Positions 57,540-64,000 of a stretch of 64,000 nt of DNA are shown here, one piece after another. Under the pieces are notes generated by a model, which saw only the letters and a program-made list of their open reading frames with translations, had not been told where the DNA came from and did not search any database. The stretch comes from G039954875 sp039954875 (GTDB taxonomy: Bacteria > Bacteroidota > Bacteroidia > Flavobacteriales > Blattabacteriaceae). The DNA lies in NCBI GenBank assembly GCA_039954875.1, contig CP157202.1, forward strand, positions 248,001 to 312,000. The letters are read 5' to 3'. Positions within the stretch are counted from its first letter, which is position 1; each line of letters starts with the position of its first letter. A program made the translations under genes and the position numbers.

Positions 57540-58625
57540 AGCTATGTCAGTAGTGGAAAGCGCAAGCACAATATATGATTGAAAATGTTTGTGGGGGGGA
57601 CTCCTTTGGCCATGGCTTCAGCCACAGCCCGGCTCACTACAGTGTGTTTTTCTATCAATGATGCAGGCACACTAAAGAGTGCTCTTTTCAAATCAGTATG
57701 ATAAGTAACGATTGTACCTAGATAGTAATCAAAACTTTCAGCTATAGAAGTGATCTTTGAAGCAATCACTCCACCTGTGTAACTCTCAGATGTAGTCAAT
57801 GTTTACTCTTTTTCTTTGAAACCGCCTGCCGATGAGATCTCCTAATGCTTGATCCTCATAAGAGACGATGTACATCCCTACGATTCGAGACAATTTTAGG
57901 GTTTCTATCTGCAATTGCTCTTTCAAAACTTCTAGATCATTTCCTTGGCCTGAAAATCATAGACGCACACGTCCTCCAATAGGTGTGTAGATAAGCCAAC
58001 CGAATGTTTTCTGGCAATCCACTCTCTTAATCAGCGATTTTTTCTACTAAGATACTTTGGCTGATACCCATGACGAGCAAGGTCTGATGAATGATGTACG
58101 GAGTTTGAAATAGTGCTCTTAATCGGGGTATAACTTCCTTTTTGATGAGTGATTTCATTTCAAAAGATATCCCGGGTAAAGAGATAAAAATCTCATCACC
58201 CTTTTCCATCTACAAGCCTGTGTAAGTGCCATATATGTTGGGTAAGACTATGGCTTTTGAGAGAATTTTTGTTTGATTTCGTGTCAATATTATTGATCGA
58301 TATATTCCTTGAGGCCAAGACTCCTTGGGTATTTTGATATATCGCTTCGTTAAAGATGAGCGAATTGTCAAAAAATTGACAAAAATTATCTTTGGTAAGA
58401 TCCTCTTGATTAGGGCTCAATCCACCTGTGCTAAGAATGATATCAGCTTTTTGTGCCGCCTATTCTAAGGTGTTTAAGAACTATTGCGTATCATGGCATG
58501 GACTGTGGTGATATCTCGGGTTTCTATACCCACTTCAGCGAATTTTTGAACGATAAATGAACTATTAGTATCAATGACCTGACCGATGAAGATCTCCATA
58601 ACCTATGACGATCAATTGATTCTGA
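57540..58625 (-). pseudogene. cinA: Decayed CinA (competence/damage-inducible, NMN amidohydrolase-like)
   Basis: N-terminal MoeA-like part from about 58625: a GQVIDTNSSFIVQKFAEVGIE-type stretch, DLTKDNFCQFF at 58390 and LPGISFEMKSLIKKEVIPRL at 58180. The C-terminal deamidase part is at 57799-57545, with SESYTGGVIASKIT (normally AESCTGG), YLGTIVTYHTDLK, AVAEAMAKG. At least three breaks. CinA normally helps recycle NMN produced by DNA ligase, so its loss next to an intact ligA is notable. Confidence 0.85.
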
Positions 58626-58639
58626 GGTATATTTTTTTC

Positions 58640-60345
58640 TTTTGTATCTGTATTGGCTGGTATATCAGAGTCCCCTTACTTTTTTCCTATGAGGGTGGAA
58701 AAGAGATTTTTTCCAGTTCTTTTCATCTTTGAGCAGACCTTTTCGTTTCCATATTTTGAAATATCTTGCGATAATATTCGATGAACTTCAACTCTATAGC
58801 TGGTCCTTTTTCATAATTTTCTTTAAGGGCTTTATACAAACCCATGCATAAATATCAGCACAATGGCAAAAGTCAGATCTGAGATGATTACAGTAGTCCG
58901 GAGTGTAGTCGCGAGCATCTCCTATACATAGGTCTAGAATATTTTTTAAGTCTTTGGTGTATTTTGTTTTCCACCAGAGGTGAGTATGTCTATCACCATA
59001 GAATCTGAATCATAAGAGGTTACAAAAAAAACTAGTTAATAAAATTAAAGTTAAAGTAAAAGAAAAAAGGTTATAGAATATTGTTCGAAGATCTTGTATA
59101 TAGCCGTAGCAATATTGTCATTTACAGCTATTGTGATGACATTGTTACCCTTTAATTTTTGATAAAGAATATTCCCTTGAAATGCACTCATCCATATAAA
59201 AGTCAATAATGAAGATAGGAGTAAAATCCTTAAAATGAATTATTTGATGGTATATACTTTAGAGATCTGTATGATTAAGGTCCCTACAAAAGGAGATGAC
59301 CTAATCCACTATGCCTAATAGTATGCCGTTCACGAATTTTGCCAATATTGAATCTAATTGAGATCCTGATAAGATTTTGTCTAAAAATTCAGCTCAAAAA
59401 AAACTTAATAATTTAATATCCAACATTTTACATAAAATAACTTGATATAAATAATGTAGAATCTACAACCACTACAAAGATTAGTAGCAAGTAATAAGGT
59501 CAACCATACATTCTATTTGCTTAATATTCTTTTAAATCTCTTTTCAAGTCGGTGACCATAGAAATCGTAGTTAATGTGCTATGATGATAGTTATGATAAT
59601 GATTTGTATATATGTACTATACGAAACATTGAAAAGATAAGCTAAACTCGCATTGATTTGTTGAGCACCAAAGCTTAAAAAAATCGCTAAACCAAACAAG
59701 TTAGCTGCCATAGCAATAGTATCGATAAGATCTTCAACCCATCTATATGAATACGTCGTCTAAAAATCGAAAAAAGATCGAACGTATACTTCAAGGGAGC
59801 CTCGTATTGAAAGTGAAATAAGCCAAAGCCAAACATATCAATGCCTACATTGCCTAAAAGCGTGCAACACCCAATGTAAAAATGTGGTAACCATAGCACT
59901 CTGCGTTGCCGTGATCGTATTATCGTTGTTCACTATCGGATTGTTTATTGTAATGTATTACAGGCTCAATCACACCAAAAAAAACAATAGACTAATTTGT
60001 ATTATAGCAGTGAAAAGTATAGCAAACCAACTCCCTTTGCTGAACTCTGGTCGGGCTTTAGGAAGGCCCTCCAATAAGCATCCCCCTATATTTACTAAAG
60101 CCTGGATAAAAATAAAATACCAACACACCGTTAACTAATAATATAAAAAAATAATCTGAGTTCTTGGTCACGACCTTTTGGATCTGAGAATACCATTCCT
60201 TCAATGCATCTCCCATGATAAAGGCAGAAGTGACCAAAACGAAAATGACCAAGGAAGAGATCAATAAAACTGTACAATTCATCGGCACACTTAAAAAATT
60301 CTTTTTATCACTTCGCTTGGTGTGATTTTTTATAATCGATATTTT
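58640..60345 (-). pseudogene. Decayed BCCT-family betaine/choline/carnitine transporter
   Basis: Minus-strand fragments from 60345 downward: a first TM region (CTVLLISSLVIFVLVTSAFI) and VNGVLVFYFYPGF...GGPS; then GVIEPVIHYN; then DTIAMAANLFGLAIFLSFGAQQINASLAYLF near 59720-59620 (the BCCT G-x-G-x-QQ/G region); then a LLTFIWMSAFQGNI-like block near 59240-59190; and lastly VTS.DS.S.VIDILTSGG-like codons and a C-terminal tail near 58990-58690. The order is that of BCCT transporters (uptake of glycine betaine and relatives). Many frameshifts. Confidence 0.85.
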
Positions 60346-60550
60346 TATTTCAGATGATCGAAGGGTATGAGCTAGGATGGAGAATAACGAAAAAGTAATG
60401 AACCTCAAAAGATGGTGGATGAATAAGTTCTTAATCTAGTGAAGTAAATATAAAGAAAATAAAGGATATGTACTAAAAAGGGGTAAAAAACCTCTACCAA
60501 TACAAGATTAATGATTTATGGACGCTCCTTTAACAAAAGCTTTGTCATGA

Positions 60551-61444
60551 TCATAGGACGTGCCGATCAGCATGATAAGAAGAACGAACTAATGCACCGC
60601 TTTCTACATATCGGAATCCCATCTTCAAGCCAACCCCCTCATACTTTTTAAATTGTTCGGGGGTGATAAAGGTCCGTACAGGTAAGTGTTTTTTAGTAGG
60701 TTGCAAATATTGCCCAATAGTAATGATATCTACCCGAGCATTTTTAATATCTTCCATCGTCTGCAAAACCTCTTCTTCAGTTTCACCCAAGCCGAGCATG
60801 ATACCCGTTTTGGTACGAGCTTGTCCATTTTTTTTCAGATGACGTAACAAATCGAGACTACGGTCGTATTTAGCCTGTACACGGACTTTTTTAGTTAATC
60901 TATGGACGGTTTCCAAATTATGAGAAATAACCTCAGGTTGCGTACCGATGATCCGGTTAATAAAATCGGTATTTCCTTGAAAATCTGGAATCAAAGTCTC
61001 CATAGTAATCCTCGGATTGATCCGTCTTACTGCCCGGATGGTTTCCACCCATATCAAAGATCCCATATCCTCTAGATCGTCCCTATCTACTGAGGTGATT
61101 ACCGCATGTTTGATTTTCATGATTCTGATCGATCGAGCTACTTTTTCAGGCTCCTCCCAATCTATGTTTTCAGGACGCCCAGTTTTCACCCCACAAAATC
61201 CGCACGAGCGGGTACATATATTTCCCAATATCATGAAGGTAGCTACACCATTACCCCAACATTCGCCCATGTTGGGACAATTGCCAGTTTGGCAAATCGT
61301 ATTGAGTTTATAACGATCTACCAATCCGCGCAATTGGCGATAATTTTTACCCGTGGGGAGCTTAACGCGGATCCATTGAGGCTTTCTTACAAATGTATCA
61401 TTCGTTGTGTCAGGTGAATTGATGATTTCCGAATGTGAGCTCAT
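60551..61444 (-). CDS. lipA: Lipoyl synthase LipA
   Basis: Radical-SAM enzyme that inserts two sulfurs into octanoyl groups on lipoyl domains. 297 residues. The auxiliary cluster cysteines are in CQTGNCPNMGEC, and the radical-SAM cluster in CTRSCGFCGV (CxxxCxxC). Also EEPEKVARSI, VDRDDLEDMGS, HNLETVHRL, a MLGLGETEEE block and the RSSYHAD end typical of LipA. ATG at 61444. Intact; the lipoylated enzymes (PDH, OGDH) probably remain in use. Confidence 0.96.
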   Translation of the reverse strand: MSSHSEIINSPDTTNDTFVRKPQWIRVKLPTGKNYRQLRGLVDRYKLNTICQTGNCPNMGECWGNGVATFMILGNICTRSCGFCGVKTGRPENIDWEEPEKVARSIRIMKIKHAVITSVDRDDLEDMGSLIWVETIRAVRRINPRITMETLIPDFQGNTDFINRIIGTQPEVISHNLETVHRLTKKVRVQAKYDRSLDLLRHLKKNGQARTKTGIMLGLGETEEEVLQTMEDIKNARVDIITIGQYLQPTKKHLPVRTFITPEQFKKYEGVGLKMGFRYVESGALVRSSYHADRHVL

Positions 61445-61517
61445 GGGTATTTGTACTGAAGGTAAAAACGATAGGTTACAAGGTTAAAAGTACATAGTTT
61501 GTTGGGAAATGAAAAAT

Positions 61518-62087
61518 CTATGACGGTCGAAGTGTTTTTAAGAGCAATTTTTTGGCCCGAAGTAACTGTATTTTTACCTGACTCATGCTGAGGTGGAGTT
61601 CTTGGGCAATTTCTTTATAGGTCTTTTCCTCGAGAAATCTCAATCGGACGACCTTCTGATATTTAAGTGGAAGTCGTTCGATATTTTCTCGTATATGTTT
61701 GACAGTCTGTTTGGAGATAAGCCTTTCTTCAGGAGAATGCCCTTCAAGGATCAAACTATATGCAAAATTTGTATAGCCAGAAGATTGGTCTAAGGAAATA
61801 TTTTGAATCTTTTGCCGCCTGAGGTGGTCGAGCATAGTATTGTGGGCGATAGCGATCAACCAAGTATGAAAGTCAAAGTTTTCATTGTAAAGTTTAAGCT
61901 TATTAAACACCTTAGTGAAAGTCTCGATAGCAATATCTTCAGCCTCATTATTATCATGGATTTTCTTTAACACATAGTGATACACATCATTCCAAAAGAT
62001 CCTCATCAATAAACTTTGGGCTCTCTGAGTACCTTTTTTAGCTTGATGGATGATCGTAATGAGATCAATATTTGTTTGAGGATTCAA
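61518..62087 (-). CDS. RNA polymerase ECF-type sigma factor, TTG start
   Basis: 189 residues. Region 2 at about 20-95 (LLMRIFWNDVYHYVL, DNNEAEDIAIETFTKVF, FHTWLIAIAHNTMLDHLRRQ), then a linker and region 4 with LPLKYQKVVRLRFLEEKTYKEIAQELHLSMSQV-type HTH and QLLRAKKLLLKTL. The in-frame start is TTG at 62087; the upstream codon run ends in a stop and there is no ATG until residue 28. No anti-sigma gene is next to it (lipA follows 73 bases away). Regulon unknown. Confidence 0.88.
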   Translation of the reverse strand: MNPQTNIDLITIIHQAKKGTQRAQSLLMRIFWNDVYHYVLKKIHDNNEAEDIAIETFTKVFNKLKLYNENFDFHTWLIAIAHNTMLDHLRRQKIQNISLDQSSGYTNFAYSLILEGHSPEERLISKQTVKHIRENIERLPLKYQKVVRLRFLEEKTYKEIAQELHLSMSQVKIQLLRAKKLLLKTLRPS

Positions 62088-62429
62088 TATTAAGACCTAA
62101 AAAATTGATGTATATTAATCCTGATTTTTACAGGCCTTGAGCCTTCTTTTGCAAAGGCTAAAACTCTAACCACTTTTGTTGAAAAAGGGACTTTGACTGG
62201 CATAATTACCTATAAATCCTCCCCCCCCCCTTTTTTTATTCCATAACTTGATGCCAAGGCCTGTCATTGTCAACACCAACAATACACTTGTGATCAAGCT
62301 CATTTTTATAAAAAAAACCATTGGTGGCTCTTTTTATCGATTATAATTAAACCATTATAAAGTTATGGAATATTTTCGTGGCTTACTGAGTCTGGTCGTT
62401 CTCCAAGCAAGATGATAATTATTTTTAGG
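62088..62429. other. Intergenic, no gene seen
   Basis: About 340 bases between the sigma gene and the Nif3-family gene. Contains a run of C followed by T at about 62221-62237. I see no coding trace. Confidence 0.5.
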
Positions 62430-62437
62430 TAATTTTG
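62430..62437 (+). promoter_or_regulatory. Candidate -7 promoter element (TAATTTTG) for the Nif3-family gene
   Basis: TAnnTTTG match 21 bases before the ATG at 62459. Confidence 0.58.
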
Positions 62438-62458
62438 GTCTCACGATAAGATGAAGCT

Positions 62459-63553
62459 ATGAAAATTAAAGAAGTTGCTCAAGCGCTTGAGCAATGGGCT
62501 CCTAAAGATTATGCGGAGGACTTTGACAATGTGGGACTTTTGATCGGTTCATATGAGCAAGAAGTATATAAGATATTGATCACTTTAGACACTACAGAAG
62601 CAGTAATAGAAGAGGCTATAGCCAAAGGTTGTAATCTTATCATCACCTTTCATCCCATCCTTTTCAATGGAGTCAAGCAACTTATTGGATACAATCAGAC
62701 CGAACGAATAGTAGTAGCTGCGATCAAAAATGATATCGCAATCTATGCTATCCATACCAACCTAGACTATGCATGGAATGGGACCAACCACCATATCTGC
62801 AAACATCTAGGCCTGATCCAACAAAAGACGCTTATCCCCAAAGCAGGAACCATCAAAAAACTCACAACTTATGTGCCTAAAGATCATGCAGAGCGAGTTA
62901 GAAATACACTATTCGATGCTGGAGCAGGAAATATCGGCAATTATGACCAGTGCAGTTATAATTTTGATGGGTTAGGAAGTTTTCGAGGTAATGAAGATTC
63001 GCAATCTGTTTTTGGAAAAAAGGAACGATTACATTTCGAAGAAGAGACTTGTATTAACGTGATCTTTTCTGCTCACATAGAACGACACCTCAAACAAGCA
63101 CTCTTCAAAAGCCACCCTTATGAAGAAGTCGCCTATGAAATATTTGAACTTCAAAACACGGATCAACATATTGGCCTAGGAGTGATAGGGACATTGCAAG
63201 AGCCCATGCCAGAAACCACATTTTTGATGCATATAAAAGAGAAAATGGTTGTGCCTTATATCCGGCATTCTCCCCTCTTAGGGAAAATGATCCAAAAAGT
63301 AGCTATTGTAGGTGGCTCAGGTAGTTTTGCATTGCCACATGCCAAAAGAGAAGGCGTGGATCTCTTTCTATCATCTGATTTTAAATATCATCAATTTTTC
63401 GAAGGAGATAACCAAATCATCATAGCTGATATCGGACATTATGAATGCGAACAATTAACTAAAGATCTTCTGAGTACCTATCTCAGTAAAAAAATTCCTA
63501 AATTTGCCCTCTCCCTATCAGAGATTAATACCAACCCGATCCATTATATTTAA
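62459..63553 (+). CDS. Nif3-like dinuclear metal centre protein (DUF34, GTP cyclohydrolase I type 2 fold)
   Basis: 364 residues with the usual two lobes and an inserted middle domain (about 125-240). N-lobe: DFDNVGLLIG, ILITLDTTEAVIEEAI, LIITFHPILFNGVKQL and HTNLDYAWNG. C-lobe: VAIVGGSGSF and FLSSDFKYHQFF, then ADIGHYECEQLTKDLL. Family members usually have a His-His pair at the LIITHHP-type metal site; here it reads T-F-H-P, so the first His is Phe64. Function unproven; proposed in nucleotide or cofactor repair. It is followed at once by the next gene. Confidence 0.9.
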   Translation: MKIKEVAQALEQWAPKDYAEDFDNVGLLIGSYEQEVYKILITLDTTEAVIEEAIAKGCNLIITFHPILFNGVKQLIGYNQTERIVVAAIKNDIAIYAIHTNLDYAWNGTNHHICKHLGLIQQKTLIPKAGTIKKLTTYVPKDHAERVRNTLFDAGAGNIGNYDQCSYNFDGLGSFRGNEDSQSVFGKKERLHFEEETCINVIFSAHIERHLKQALFKSHPYEEVAYEIFELQNTDQHIGLGVIGTLQEPMPETTFLMHIKEKMVVPYIRHSPLLGKMIQKVAIVGGSGSFALPHAKREGVDLFLSSDFKYHQFFEGDNQIIIADIGHYECEQLTKDLLSTYLSKKIPKFALSLSEINTNPIHYI

Positions 63554-63556
63554 ACC

Positions 63557-64000
63557 ATGGCAAGTAAAATACAAGAACTCACGGTAACGGTAGAAGATAA
63601 ATTAAGGGCCCTTTACAAGTTACAGTTGATAGATTCTCGTATAGATGAAATCAAGAATCTACGCGGAGGGCTTCCACTAGAAATACAAGATCTGGAAGGT
63701 GAATTGAAAATATTATCACAAGAAATAGAAGATATTCAACAAGATATTAGCAAGTTAGAGAAGGGGATTGAAGAAAAAAGAGTAGAAATTAAAGTATCCG
63801 AAGCACTTATTAAAAAATACAAAGTCCAGCAAGATAAAGTACGTAACAATCGCGAATTTGAGGCCTTAAATAAAGAGATCGAGTATCAAAGTTTAGAAAT
63901 CGAATTGGCTCAAAAACGAATCAAAGAATCCTTTACAAGGATAGATCAAAAAAAAGCCTCTTTTGAAGAATTAGAAGAATTTTATACTAGCAAAGAAGAA
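63557..64000 (+). CDS. Coiled-coil protein with expected C-terminal zinc ribbon (partial)
   Basis: The first 148 residues run off the window end. Starts MASKIQELTVTVEDKLRALYKLQ and shows long heptad patterns (EIQDLEGELKILSQEIEDIQ, ISKLEKGIEEKRVEIK, NNREFEALNKEIE). It matches the N-terminal coiled coil of the CT398/HP0958-like C4-type zinc-ribbon proteins, which act around nucleic acids. Four bases after the Nif3-like stop, the usual Bacteroidota order, so an operon is likely. The zinc ribbon itself is outside the window. Confidence 0.85.
   Translation, partial: MASKIQELTVTVEDKLRALYKLQLIDSRIDEIKNLRGGLPLEIQDLEGELKILSQEIEDIQQDISKLEKGIEEKRVEIKVSEALIKKYKVQQDKVRNNREFEALNKEIEYQSLEIELAQKRIKESFTRIDQKKASFEELEEFYTSKEE

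Noticed and set aside
58640..58990. Possible small separate lipoprotein gene on the minus strand
   Set aside because: The codons continue the C-terminal end of the BCCT transporter and make sense as its tail.

Overview
The window is a stretch of a Bacteroidota chromosome. The evidence is the gene content and order: a PorX-type regulator, an HD hydrolase, lpxD, a fused lpxC/fabZ, lpxA, efp and sucD in series; remnants of OMP_b-brl/TonB-type outer-membrane receptors and GldI-like FKBP lipoproteins; and starts preceded by the Bacteroidota -7 promoter element TAnnTTTG instead of a Shine-Dalgarno sequence. I cannot place it below phylum from sequence alone. Nearly every accessory gene is a multiply broken, AT-drifted pseudogene, while almost every housekeeping gene is full length. 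This is the pattern of a lineage that recently became host-restricted (symbiont or obligate associate); that lifestyle is an inference.

Layout. 1-4300: a dead TonB-receptor-like outer-membrane barrel (minus), intact prmC, and a dead MscS channel. 4572-6581: ligA. 6850-16130: a complete exopolysaccharide/capsule locus in ruins (flippase, glycosyltransferase, acyltransferase, asparagine synthase-like gene, Wza, Wzc, sugar transferase) with one intact glycosyltransferase (9246-10397). 16184-17958: an XRE repressor facing an M14 carboxypeptidase, with two matching palindromes in the shared promoter region. 18075-22000: a dead YciO-type Sua5 paralogue, then a minus-strand run of ftsE, rpmH, a DUF4258-like gene, tsaE and porX. 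22058-31049: HD hydrolase, lipid A genes, efp, sucD, uvrA. 31255-32430: dead ZIP transporter and dead AhpC. 32901-37225: ilvE, argS, ffh. 37428-41308: the whole glycerol operon glpD-glpK-glpF, dead. 41435-44585: thrS-infC-rpmI-rplT, intact, with infC needing a rare start codon. 44649-49170: Panacea-domain gene, def, ruvX, dapD, a dead heptosyltransferase and a GT2 gene. 49295-54578: two more GT2 genes, tsaC/Sua5, tRNA nucleotidyltransferase, a frameshifted pRiA4b ORF-3-like gene, nrnA. 54640-60345: dead PPIases (GldI-like FKBP; cyclophilin plus FKBP), an intact thioredoxin-fold protein, dead cinA and a dead BCCT osmolyte transporter. 60551-64000: lipA, an ECF sigma factor, a Nif3-family protein and the start of a coiled-coil zinc-ribbon protein.

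Working picture. Retained functions are translation (prmC, argS, thrS, infC, rpmI, rplT, rpmH, efp, def, tsaC/tsaE, CCA addition, ruvX), replication and repair (ligA, uvrA), secretion and division (ffh, ftsE), lipid A synthesis, lipoate synthesis, and amino-acid steps (ilvE, dapD). Lost functions are capsule export, nutrient uptake (TonB receptor, ZIP, glycerol), osmotic response (MscS and BCCT together), peroxide defence (AhpC) and periplasmic folding. The surface has been simplified and the cell appears adapted to a buffered, nutrient-supplied environment. I found no CRISPR array, insertion sequence, rRNA or convincing tRNA.
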